Made by a program: the position numbers and the translations under genes
From: Palsa-506 sp963707065
GTDB taxonomy: Bacteria > Actinomycetota > Actinomycetes > Streptosporangiales > Streptosporangiaceae
NCBI GenBank assembly: GCA_963707065.1
Contig: CAVPPJ010000053.1
Coordinates: 62,001-126,000 of the forward strand
Length of the DNA: 64,000 nucleotides
Reading direction: 5' to 3'
Notes under the pieces: generated by a model
The model's database searches: none
Seen by the model: the letters and a program-made list of their open reading frames with translations, nothing else
Told to the model about the DNA's origin: nothing
In this document: positions 18,929-26,539 of the stretch, in pieces
Layout of the letters: every line of letters begins with the position of its first letter
How positions within the stretch are numbered: the first letter of the stretch is position 1

Positions 18929-19890
18929 TACCGGCTCACTCTCTCCCTGATTCCGGCGAACAGGTCGTCCTCCGGCTTCTCAGTATCCACCAGCGACCTG
19001 GCGAGATGGTAGTCCTCGGTCGGCCACGCTGCCCGCTGGGCATCCAGCGGGCAGCTGAACCAGGAGCTCGTCGGGTCGATCTGGGTGGCGTGCGCGATAA
19101 GCGCCCGGTCACGGACCTCGAAGTAGTCACCGCACGGCACCCGGGTGGTGATCTCCCATTCCCGCCTGCTGTCGTCCCGCTCATCGAGCCTGGTCAGCCG
19201 TTCGGCGTACGGCGACTCCAGCCCGCGCCGCAGCATTTCCTCGTGCAGCGCGGTGAACCGGGCGCGGTGGAAGCTGATGAAGTAGTACAGCTTGAGCGGC
19301 TGCCACGGCTCGCCGCAGCCGGGGTAGCGGTCCGGATCCGCGGCGGCCTCGAAGGCCTCCACCGTCACCTGGTGGGTTTTCACGTGGTCCGGGTGCGGGT
19401 ACCCGCCGGACTCGTCGTAGCTGAGTATCACGTGCGGGCGGAACTCGCGCACCGCCTGCACCAGCGGCGCCGCTGCCACCTCAAGCGGCTGCAGGGCGAA
19501 GCAGCCGTCCGGCAGCGGCGGCAGCGGGTCTCCCTCCGGCAGGCCGGAGTCGACGAATCCGAGGAAACGCTGCTGTACGCCGAGGATCTCCCGGGCCCGG
19601 TCCATCTCGGCCCGGCGGACCCGGGCGAGGTCAGCCCGGATCTCCGGCCGTTCCATCGCCTTGTTCAGGATGTCGCCCCGCTCGCCGCCGGTCAGCGTGC
19701 AGACCAGGACATCGACGTTCTCGCGGGCGTAGCGCGCCATGGTGGCCGCGCCCTTGCTCGACTCGTCATCCGGGTGCGCGTGCACCGCCATCAGCCGGAG
19801 CGGGCCGGAGCCCGGGAATCCTGATTCCCCGGCTATCACGCTCTGGGCGCAGGCGGCATTGGCAGCTGAATCAGCGGTCACGGCAGACAA
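18928..19890 (-). CDS. mca: Mycothiol S-conjugate amidase
   Basis: A 320-residue zinc amidase of the LmbE/PIG-L family. Mca cleaves mycothiol S-conjugates to release a mercapturic acid for export and glucosaminyl-inositol for recycling. Zinc ligands lie in AVHAHPDDES (about residues 35-44) and YPHPDHVKTH (about 165-174). LTGGERGDILNKAM and the C-terminal SSWFSCPLDAQRAAWPTEDY favour Mca over the deacetylase MshB. The TTG start at 19890 is supported by GAGGGG six bases upstream. About 33 residues precede the usual family start, so a shorter form cannot be excluded. Confidence 0.92.
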   Translation of the reverse strand: MSAVTADSAANAACAQSVIAGESGFPGSGPLRLMAVHAHPDDESSKGAATMARYARENVDVLVCTLTGGERGDILNKAMERPEIRADLARVRRAEMDRAREILGVQQRFLGFVDSGLPEGDPLPPLPDGCFALQPLEVAAAPLVQAVREFRPHVILSYDESGGYPHPDHVKTHQVTVEAFEAAADPDRYPGCGEPWQPLKLYYFISFHRARFTALHEEMLRRGLESPYAERLTRLDERDDSRREWEITTRVPCGDYFEVRDRALIAHATQIDPTSSWFSCPLDAQRAAWPTEDYHLARSLVDTEKPEDDLFAGIRERVSR

Positions 19891-20079
19891 GAAGTCCCCT
19901 CTGTACCTTGGTGGCGACTACGACCGGCGCGGCATATCGGGATCAGCCGCGCTATCAGGGCACCGCCTTGACGGGCGAGGCCAAGAGGTCATTGTGCAGG
20001 ACAACAAGCCGGCCACGCACGCGCATTCCCCCGCGGGTGGCCCGGGGGGCTGCCGGGTGAATGCGGCCGGTCGGGCGGT

Positions 20080-20150
20080 GAATGGCCGGATGGCCGCGCG
20101 GCCGGATGGCCGGATGGCCGGATGGCCGGATGGCCGCGCGGCCGGTAATG
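20080..20150. repeat. GGCCGGAT short tandem repeat
   Basis: The 294-bp gap between mca and the SRPBCC gene carries four or more copies of the 8-bp unit GGATGGCC, bracketed by two copies of GGATGGCCGCGCGGCCGG. No gene is supported in the gap. Confidence 0.7.
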
Positions 20151-20184
20151 CGAACTGCGATGGCGAAGCCGGATCCCGCCGGGC

Positions 20185-20658
20185 TTAGCCGGGCAGGCCC
20201 GCCGCGGCAGCCTGCCGGGCGTAGCTGGCGATGACCGGGTCCCAGCCGGTTTCGTAACCTGACCGCGCCTGCTCGCCGTCGGGCCGCAGCTCCCATCCTG
20301 AATGCACGAGCTGCACGAGCGTCTCGCCCGGCTTGCCCGCGGTGAAAGTTACCTCCAGGTGAGTTGCCTGGGCCACCGGAGTTCCTGCGTGCCAGGTGCA
20401 GGCGACCAGGTGGGGCGGCTCCCAGCGGGTCACCGTGCCCCAGACCGCCGTGCTGCCGTCGGCAAGTGACTCGACGATGTCGCCGCCCACGCCTTCGCCG
20501 AAGGCCACGCCGGCGGCCTTGTCCTGGCCCACTGAGTGGGTGGCCAGCGGCCACCATTCGCCGATTCCGGCGGTGAACAGCTCGAATGCCCGTTCCGTCG
20601 AGGCGGGCACGGTGACGACCTTCCGGATTGGCTCGATCGTTCTCGGCTGGTTAAGCAT
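20185..20658 (-). CDS. SRPBCC/AHSA1-domain protein
   Basis: A 157-residue START-like protein of the Aha1 C-terminal-domain family. The fold is seen in IRKVVTVPASTERAFELFT, GTVTRWEPPHLVACTWH and the C-terminal LVQLVHSGWE. Many members sit beside an ArsR regulator, as here; their ligands are rarely known. The ATG at 20658 lies inside the last codons of the ArsR gene (eight-base overlap), so the two are translationally coupled and probably autoregulated by that ArsR protein. Confidence 0.88.
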   Translation of the reverse strand: MLNQPRTIEPIRKVVTVPASTERAFELFTAGIGEWWPLATHSVGQDKAAGVAFGEGVGGDIVESLADGSTAVWGTVTRWEPPHLVACTWHAGTPVAQATHLEVTFTAGKPGETLVQLVHSGWELRPDGEQARSGYETGWDPVIASYARQAAAAGLPG

Positions 20659-21214
20659 CGGACAGTCCCTTCTGCTGTTGCGGTGGTTCCGGCAGGTTCT
20701 GCGGTGGCTCCTGCCTGCCTTGCGGTGGTACCGGCAGGTTCTGCGGTAGTCCCTGCCTGTCCTGCGGTAGTCCCTGCCTGTCCTGCGGTAGTCCCTGCCT
20801 GTCCTGCGGTAATCCCTGCCTGTCCTGCGGTAATCCCTGCCTGTCCTGGGATGCTGGCCCGCGTGCCGGTGGTTCTGGCCCGCGTGCCGGTGGCTCTGCC
20901 GCGACGGCCGCGCTGTCGGCCCGCACCCGGTCGGCGTAGCTGTCCAGGACTGTCTGCCAGAAGCTGTCCGTCCAGGCCCGGAGTACCTCGAGCCCGGTCG
21001 TGTCGAGCCGGTAGACGTTACGGGTGCCGAACTCCTCATAGGTGACGAGGTGGCTGCGCCGCAGCACCGTCAGGTGCTGCGAGATCGCCGGGCGGCTGAC
21101 GGGCAGCCGCGCTGCCAGGTCGCCCACCGAGGACGGGCCGCGGCGCAGCGCGTCGACGATCTGGCGCCGGGTGCGGTCGCCGAGGGCCTCGAGAACCATT
21201 TCGTAAGTTTCCAC
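20651..21214 (-). CDS. ArsR-family HTH regulator with a QDRQGLP repeat tail
   Basis: A 187-residue protein. The winged helix occupies about residues 5-85 (LEALGDRTRRQIVDALRRGP, SRPAISQHLTVLRR). No Cys metal site is visible, so it belongs to the group paired with SRPBCC proteins. The second half is unusual: after residue 105 it becomes Pro/Gln/Arg-rich and contains five perfect copies of QDRQGLP. The GTG at 21214 is embedded in a 17-bp tandem DNA repeat; an internal ATG at 21199 is an alternative start. The tail has no counterpart in ordinary ArsR proteins of about 110 residues. Confidence 0.85.
   Translation of the reverse strand: METYEMVLEALGDRTRRQIVDALRRGPSSVGDLAARLPVSRPAISQHLTVLRRSHLVTYEEFGTRNVYRLDTTGLEVLRAWTDSFWQTVLDSYADRVRADSAAVAAEPPARGPEPPARGPASQDRQGLPQDRQGLPQDRQGLPQDRQGLPQDRQGLPQNLPVPPQGRQEPPQNLPEPPQQQKGLSDA
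20741..20845 (-). repeat. 21-bp coding minisatellite (QDRQGLP x5)
   Basis: Five uninterrupted 21-bp units. The first three are identical and the last two differ by one base each (GTAGT to GTAAT). They encode the ArsR C-terminal tail in frame. Confidence 0.93.
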
Positions 21215-21235
21215 GAACCGTAAGTTGCCACGAAC
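21202..21235. promoter_or_regulatory. Tandem 17-bp repeat over the ArsR start, probable operator
   Basis: CGTAAGTTTCCACGAAC (21202-21218) is followed directly by CGTAAGTTGCCACGAAC (21219-21235), with a single mismatch. The first copy covers the GTG start codon of the ArsR gene. Position and repetition suggest self-repression; this is inferred. Confidence 0.55.
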
Positions 21236-21269
21236 GAATGAGTCCTGTCAAGGCGGTGCGGCCGCGCTG

Positions 21270-21524
21270 ACTAGCACGGCGCCGTGCACCACCTTCTCGT
21301 TCCGGTTCCTGGCCCGGCGGCACTACTTCGACGGCACGCACTGCCACCGGCTGACCCTGCAGGGAATCGTGCTGCAGTGCGGTGATCCCACCGGCACCGG
21401 ATCCGGCGGCCCCGGCTACAAGTTCAACGACGAGAACCTGGCCGGCGCGACATATCCGGCCGGAACCGTGGCGATGGCGAAGGCCGGCCCCGACACCAAC
21501 GGCAGCCAGTTGCGGGTACGGTGA
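21270..21524 (+). pseudogene. Cyclophilin-type peptidyl-prolyl isomerase fragment
   Basis: A stretch of about 80 codons matches the core of actinobacterial cyclophilins: HYFDGTHCHRL, QCGDPTGTGSGGPGYKF, then AGTVAMAKAGPDTNGSQ. It lacks the N-terminal strand with a proper start and the entire second half of the fold after GSQ, where FF should follow, and ends at TGA 21522-21524. This looks like a truncated relic between the ArsR and greA genes. It cannot form a complete isomerase. Confidence 0.75.
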
Positions 21525-21675
21525 TGGCCGGCCGAAGCGTTACCGGCGGCCGGCGCCCTGTACAGCGCCGCGAATCGTCCTTTACGCTCTCTTACCGACC
21601 CCATGTCCAGACTCGACAATCGCCTGACCGCACGAAACGTGTCAGCAGAACCGGAATTTCAAGATCATCAGGGTC

Positions 21676-21706
21676 TTGACCTGGCGGTTTTCAGACCGTG
21701 TACGCT
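21676..21706 (+). promoter_or_regulatory. Candidate greA promoter
   Basis: TTGACC (21676-21681) and TG-TACGCT (21701-21706) form -35 and extended -10 boxes spaced 19 bases apart, about 70 bases upstream of the greA start. The spacing is longer than ideal. Confidence 0.4.
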
Positions 21707-21781
21707 CGAAGGATTATCCCCAGAAGGGCCCTGCCGGGGCCCGGCGGACGCCCCCGTCCGCACCGCACGCGAGGAGTACCC

Positions 21782-22282
21782 GTGACCGAGACCCGCGATG
21801 ACACCGTCACCTGGCTCACCCAGGACGCGTATGACCGGCTCAAGTCTGAGCTGGACCACCTCTCCGGGCCAGGCCGCATCGAGATCGCCAAGAAGATCGA
21901 GGCCGCCAGGGACGAGGGCGACCTGAAGGAGAACGGTGGCTATCACGCGGCCAAGGAGGAACAGGGCAAGCAGGAGGGCCGCATCCACCAGCTGCAGCAC
22001 ATCCTGGACAACTCCCGCGTCGGGGACCCGCCGCGCACGGACGGCGTGGTCGGTCCCGGCATGACGGTGACGATCCGGTTCCAGGGTGACGAGGACGAGG
22101 TGACATTCCTGCTGGCGTCCCGCGAGGAGAGCGGCTCGCCGATCGATGTCTACTCGCCGCGGTCCCCGCTGGGCAACGCGATTGCCGGCAAGAAGGTCGG
22201 CGAAACGGCGACCTATACCCTGCCGAACGGGCGCGCGGCGTCCGTCGAGATTCTTGAGGCGGTCCCGTACGGCGGGATCTGA
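21782..22282 (+). CDS. greA: Transcription elongation factor GreA
   Basis: A 166-residue cleavage factor that rescues backtracked RNA polymerase. The N-terminal coiled coil has the acidic tip in EAARDEGDLKENGGYHAAKE (about residues 40-59). The C-terminal FKBP-like domain contains SPIDVYSPRSPLGNAIAGKK and the closing VEILEAVPY. The GTG start at 21782 is fixed by GAGGAG five bases upstream. Its 3' end faces the DHA2 exporter gene. Confidence 0.95.
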   Translation: MTETRDDTVTWLTQDAYDRLKSELDHLSGPGRIEIAKKIEAARDEGDLKENGGYHAAKEEQGKQEGRIHQLQHILDNSRVGDPPRTDGVVGPGMTVTIRFQGDEDEVTFLLASREESGSPIDVYSPRSPLGNAIAGKKVGETATYTLPNGRAASVEILEAVPYGGI

Positions 22283-23854
22283 CCCGGCATTAGCGGACGA
22301 GCTCGGGCGAGGCGGCGGCAGTTCGTCCGGAGCCTTGACGTCGCCGCGCAGCGGGATCTCCTTGATGAACAGGGAGACCACGAAGGCGAGCACCATCGCC
22401 GGAAGCGCCCAGAGGAAGACGCCGTCGATCGCGTGCGCGATGGCGAAGAACACGTCGTGCCGCACCACGACCGGCAGCCGGGCCACGGTCGCCGGGTTGA
22501 GCTGGCCGCCCGACGTATTGAGGTGCGCGCCTGGCAGCCGCACGCTGAGCATGTCAGTCAGCCGCCTGGCGAAGATCGCGCCGAACATCGCGACCCCGAT
22601 GGACCCGCCGATCTGCTGAAAGAACAGCCGCGAGCTGCTGGCCACGCCGATATCCTTCAACTCGACGCTGTTCTGCGCCATCAGCGAGGTGATCTGCATC
22701 AGCAGGCCCATGCCGAGGCCGAGTACCACCAGGTACAGCCCCGAGGTCACCTTGGTGGTATGCACGCCGAGCATCGACAGCAGGTACATGCCAACGCCCA
22801 TGCCAGCCGAGCCCAGGATGGGCAGCGCCTTGTAGCGGCCGGTCCGGCTGGTGATCTGGCCGGCGATGATCGAGGTCACCATCACCCCGACCATCATCGG
22901 GGTCAGCAGCAGGCCGCTGACGGTCGGCGACGCGCCCTGCACGGTCTGCTGGTACAGCGGCAGGAAGGTGATGGCGCCGAACATGGCCAGGCCGACCAGG
23001 AAGCTCAGCGCGGCAACCAGCGAGAAATTCCGGTTGCGGAACAACCGCAGCGGCAGGATCGGCTCGGCGGCCCGGGCCTCGACCAGCAGGAACGCGGCCG
23101 TGGCGGCCAGCGCGAGCGCGCACAGGCCGAGAATCCGCCCGGACCCCCACGCGTACTCCGTGCCGCCCCAGGTCGACACCAGCACGATCGACGTCGCCGC
23201 CAGCGCGAGCAGCCCGGCGCCCAGGTAGTCGATCTTGTGCTCGGTCCGGGTGGCGGGCAGCTTCAGGACCCTGGCCAGGTAGACGAGCGCGACGCCGCCG
23301 ATGGGCAGGTTGATGTAGAAGACCCAGCGCCAGGAGAAGGTGTCGGTGATGAATCCGCCGACTAGCGGCCCGCCGATCGTGGCGATCATCATCACGGCCA
23401 TGATGTAGCCCATGTACTTGCCGCGCTCGCGCGGTGATACCAGCTCGCCGAGAATCGATATCGCGCCGACCATCAGGCCGCCGGCGCCCAGTCCCTGCAG
23501 CGCGCGGAACCCGATCAGCTGCGTCATCGACTGGGCCAGGCCGGACAGCGCCGACCCGGCCAGGAAGATCACGATCGCGGTCAGGAACAGCTTCTTGCGC
23601 CCGTAGAGGTCGCCGAGCTTGCCGTACAGCGGCGTGGTCACGGTCGACGCGAGCACGTAGGCGGTGACCACCCAGGACAGGTGCGCGACGCCGCCGAGAT
23701 CACCGACAATGCGGGGCAGCGCGGTGCCCACGATCAGCTGATCCAGCATGGCCAGCAGGATGGCGAGCAGCAGGCCCGGCAGCACGATCTTGATCTCGTG
23801 CCTGGCGGCCGCAGCCCCCGGGTCAGCTGCGGGTACCGGCGGTGCAACGGCCAT
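22283..23854 (-). CDS. DHA2-type MFS multidrug exporter
   Basis: An exporter of the EmrB/QacA type with 14 expected helices. It contains LDQLIVGTALPRIVGDLGG (helix 1 motif D), GKLGDLYGRKKLF (motif A) and GPLVGGFITDTFSWRWVFYI (motif C region). The start is ATG 23854 after GAGGGAG; an upstream in-frame start at 23917 lacks a ribosome-binding site. The conserved part ends near KEIPLRGDVKAPDEL at about 22350. No stop occurs there: the frame stays open to 21668, antisense through all of greA, so the 3' boundary given is approximate. A divergent TetR gene probably represses it. Confidence 0.85.
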
Positions 23855-23933
23855 GATCAGGCTCCCTCGTGGCGCGCGCAGCGGCGCGGCCGGGTGGCGC
23901 GGCGCGGCCGGCCGCACGCGGTTCTTCTCAACC

Positions 23934-23999
23934 TACTTGCCGACCGGCTAGCATCTTCCGTCAAGCAGGCTAAGCTGTCAGCTAACCGGCCGTCAAGTA
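23934..23999. promoter_or_regulatory. Divergent operator between DHA2 exporter and TetR genes
   Basis: Two 19-base arms, 23934-23952 and 23981-23999, are inverted copies matching at 16 of 19 positions (TACTTG...TAGC against its reverse complement). CCGTCAAG occurs twice within the region. This is the expected form of a TetR operator. Confidence 0.6.
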
Positions 24000-24036
24000 A
24001 ATTGCGGCCACCTCGACGAGACGCGGCACGACTGAG

Positions 24037-24672
24037 ATGAACGAGACAACGCTCGGCGAGACAACGCCCGGGGCTCCCGCCCCGGCGCACCATGACGCGC
24101 GCGTCCGCAGCGACACCAGGGCCCGCATCCAGGAAGTCGCCGTCGCGCTGTTCGCCGAGCAGGGCTACGAGAAAACGTCGCTGCGCGAGATCGCCGAGCG
24201 GCTCGACGTCACCAAGGCGGCGCTGTACTACCACTTCAAGTCGAAGGAAGACATCGTCCGCAGCATCGTCGAGGATTACTACGGCCAGATCGACGCGCTG
24301 ATCGCCTGGGCGCGGGCCCAGCCGGACGCGGCCGGCATCCGCGGCGAGATCCTCCGCCGCTATGTCGGCATCGTCGTCGAGGGCGACGAGGTGTTCCGGA
24401 TGCTGCATCAGAACCAGGCCGCGGTCACTAGCCTCGCCGCCGCCAAGAACCGTGGCGAGCTGTTCCGCGAGCGGATGAGCTCACTCATCGAGCTGCTCGC
24501 CGGGCCGGCCGCCCCGCTCGGCGAGCGGCTGCGCGCGGCCATGGCGATCGGCGGCGTCAGCGTCGGCTGGATGTTCTTCGCCGACCAGGTGGCTGACCGC
24601 GCCGAGCTATCCGCCGCGGTGCTCGCCATTGCCGCGGACATCGCCGCGGGCAGCAGCGCGGACGAGCGGTAG
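24037..24672 (+). CDS. TetR-family regulator of the divergent exporter
   Basis: A 211-residue repressor. The helix-turn-helix spans about residues 25-70 (TSLREIAERLDVTKAALYYH then FKSKEDIV). The C-terminal part is a helical ligand domain. It stands back to back with the DHA2 exporter gene across a strong inverted repeat, the classical drug-sensing arrangement. Its last 66 bases overlap the end of the Lrp gene on the opposite strand. Confidence 0.9.
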   Translation: MNETTLGETTPGAPAPAHHDARVRSDTRARIQEVAVALFAEQGYEKTSLREIAERLDVTKAALYYHFKSKEDIVRSIVEDYYGQIDALIAWARAQPDAAGIRGEILRRYVGIVVEGDEVFRMLHQNQAAVTSLAAAKNRGELFRERMSSLIELLAGPAAPLGERLRAAMAIGGVSVGWMFFADQVADRAELSAAVLAIAADIAAGSSADER

Positions 24673-25107
24673 CACGCGGTAGGGCACGGGCGTGTCGAGC
24701 GCGATCACCGTTGACGCCCGCAGTACGCCGCGGACATCGACGATCGCGTCGATGACCCGCTGCAGGTCGGCATTGGTCCTGGCGACGACGCGGCAGAGCA
24801 TGTCGCCCGCACCGGTGATCGTGTGCACCTCCAGCACCTCGGCGATCGCGGTGAGGCCGTCGGCGACCTGGTCGTGGCCGCCGGCCTGGCGGATTTCCAG
24901 CGTGATGAACGCGGTGACCCCGTGGCCGAGCGCAGCGGGGTCGATGTCCGGGCCGTAGCCGGTGATCACGCCGCGCGCCTGCAGCCGGTCGATCCGCGCC
25001 TGCACGGTCCCGCGGGCAACGCCGAGCCGCCTCGACGCCTCAAGCACGCCGACTCTCGGCTCCGCGGCGAGCAGCCCGACCAGCCGCGCGTCGAGGTCAT
25101 CAAGCAA
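24607..25107 (-). CDS. Lrp/AsnC-family regulator
   Basis: A 166-residue protein. The N-terminal winged helix (MLDDLDARLVGLLAAEPRVG, RLGVARGTVQARIDRLQARG) is followed by the RAM ligand domain (about residues 68-145: VTAFITLEIRQAGG, VHTITGAGDMLCRVV). The TTG start at 25107 has AGGAGG six bases upstream. It is divergent from hppD, so it probably controls tyrosine catabolism in response to an amino acid. Repeated half-sites in the shared gap support this. Confidence 0.88.
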   Translation of the reverse strand: MLDDLDARLVGLLAAEPRVGVLEASRRLGVARGTVQARIDRLQARGVITGYGPDIDPAALGHGVTAFITLEIRQAGGHDQVADGLTAIAEVLEVHTITGAGDMLCRVVARTNADLQRVIDAIVDVRGVLRASTVIALDTPVPYRVLPLVRAAARGDVRGNGEHRGG

Positions 25108-25119
25108 CAGCTACCTCCT

Positions 25120-25207
25120 AGAATAGGTGCACAATTCTACCGCGCTATCCGCACCGTTTATATACAAAATGTTTAGCTTCTGACTCAGCTATTGCGCACC
25201 TTGCATT
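25120..25207. promoter_or_regulatory. Lrp/hppD divergent control region with related half-sites
   Basis: AGAAT-9-ATTCT (25120-25138) is a dyad. The left half, AGAATAGGTGCACA, reappears inverted as TGCGCACC...ATTCT near 25194-25208. An AT-rich core (TTTATATACAAAATG) lies between. Paired sites of this type suit an Lrp octamer. Confidence 0.45.
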
Positions 25208-25260
25208 CTCTAGTCGATCCTGCCAGCAAGGGCCACTACTTTCCGCAGGGAGCGTGGACG

Positions 25261-26433
25261 ATGACAGCCACAAGCGATCATGACCTTCTGGCTCACGCCG
25301 ACTTGGCGCACGCCGACTTGGCGCACGCCGACTTGGCTCGCACCGACGAGTTCCCCGTGACCGGCATGGACGCTGTGGTCTTCGCGGTGGGAAACGCGAA
25401 GCAGGCCGCCCACTTCTACTCGGCCGCCTTCGGCATGCGATGCGTTGCCTACCGGGGGCCGGAGACCGGCTGCCGGGATGAGGCATCCTACGTGCTGGAG
25501 TCGGGCCGGACGCGGTTCGTGTTCCGCGGCGCGGTCCGGCCAGGAACCGCCCTGGGCAGGCACGTGGCGGCGCACGGCGACGGGGTGATCGACCTCGCGA
25601 TCGGCGTGCCGTCAGCCCGCGCTGCCTACGAGTACGCGACCGCGCACGGCGCCACCGGGCTGGACAAGCCCGAGGTCTTCGAGGACGCCGACGGCAAGGT
25701 GGTGCTCGCCTCGATCGCGACGTACGGCGACACCAGGCACACGCTGGTCGAGCGGGCCGGCTACGCGGGGCCGTACCTGCCCGGCTACATCGCCGCGCAG
25801 CCGCTCGCCACTGCTGCGGCCCGGCCCTTCTTCACCGAGATCGACCACTGCGTCGGCAACGTCGAACTCGGCCGGATGGACGAGTGGGTGGACTTCTACC
25901 ACCAGGTCATGGGCTTCACGAACATGAAGGAATTCGTCGGCGACGACATCGCGACCGAATACTCCGCGCTGATGAGCAAGGTAGTCGCGGACGGCAGCCG
26001 CAAGGTCAAGTTCCCGATCAACGAGCCGGCCGCGGGCCAGCGGAAGTCGCAGATCGACGAGTACCTGGAGTTCTACGGCGGCCCGGGAGTCCAGCACATT
26101 GCCCTGTCGACCGACGACATCGTGGCCAGCGTGCGGGCCATGAGCGCGGCCGGGGTGGAGTTCCTCGACACGCCGGGCAGCTATTACGACGCGCTGGGCG
26201 AATGGGTCGGCGAGACCAGGGTGCCGGCGGCCGAACTGCGGAAGCTCAATATTCTCGCGGACCGGGACGAGGACGGGTACCTGCTGCAGATCTTCACCAA
26301 GCCGGTGCACGACCGGCCGACGGTCTTCTTCGAGCTGATCGAGCGGCACGGCTCGCAGGGGTTCGGCAAGGGCAACTTCAAGGCGCTGTTCGAGGCCATC
26401 GAGCGCGAGCAGGAGCGCCGCGGGAACCTCTGA
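25261..26433 (+). CDS. hppD: 4-Hydroxyphenylpyruvate dioxygenase
   Basis: A 390-residue non-haem iron dioxygenase that converts 4-hydroxyphenylpyruvate to homogentisate in tyrosine breakdown. Two vicinal-oxygen-chelate domains are present. The iron ligands are His in IDHCVGNVE (about residue 195), His in VQHIALSTDD (about 278) and Glu in FFELIERHG (about 357). GSQGFGKGNFKALFEAIE is the C-terminal signature. The start is ATG 25261 after GGGAG. Residues 10-27 are an unusual repeat (LAHAD units) encoded by a 15-bp minisatellite. Confidence 0.95.
   Translation: MTATSDHDLLAHADLAHADLAHADLARTDEFPVTGMDAVVFAVGNAKQAAHFYSAAFGMRCVAYRGPETGCRDEASYVLESGRTRFVFRGAVRPGTALGRHVAAHGDGVIDLAIGVPSARAAYEYATAHGATGLDKPEVFEDADGKVVLASIATYGDTRHTLVERAGYAGPYLPGYIAAQPLATAAARPFFTEIDHCVGNVELGRMDEWVDFYHQVMGFTNMKEFVGDDIATEYSALMSKVVADGSRKVKFPINEPAAGQRKSQIDEYLEFYGGPGVQHIALSTDDIVASVRAMSAAGVEFLDTPGSYYDALGEWVGETRVPAAELRKLNILADRDEDGYLLQIFTKPVHDRPTVFFELIERHGSQGFGKGNFKALFEAIEREQERRGNL
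25290..25349 (+). repeat. 15-bp coding minisatellite in hppD
   Basis: Three near-identical 15-bp units plus a degenerate fourth encode (L)AHADL repeats in the N-terminal extension of HppD, ahead of the conserved fold. Confidence 0.85.
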
Positions 26434-26439
26434 CCGCCC

Positions 26440-26459
26440 GGCGGGGCCTAGTGCCCGCC
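26440..26459 (+). terminator. Hairpin after hppD
   Basis: GGCGGG-8-CCCGCC starts seven bases after the hppD stop. There is no T-run, so it is a GC-rich hairpin of the kind common in actinomycetes. Confidence 0.5.
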
Positions 26460-26507
26460 CCGGAGCCGCTGGCCCGGTAGCGGGACTGGCGGCGCTGAAT
26501 CCGTTCT

Positions 26508-26533
26508 AAAAATGCGGCAATCCGCGCTGCCGC
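26508..26533 (-). terminator. Rho-independent terminator of the threonine dehydratase gene
   Basis: On the minus strand, GCGGCA-8-TGCCGC is followed directly by ATTTTTAG, a canonical intrinsic terminator seven bases beyond the dehydratase stop. Confidence 0.7.
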
Positions 26534-26539
26534 GGCTGA

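Noticed and set aside
20040..20160. Possible CRISPR array from the short repeats
   Set aside because: Units are 8 bp with no spacers and no cas genes; it is a simple tandem repeat.
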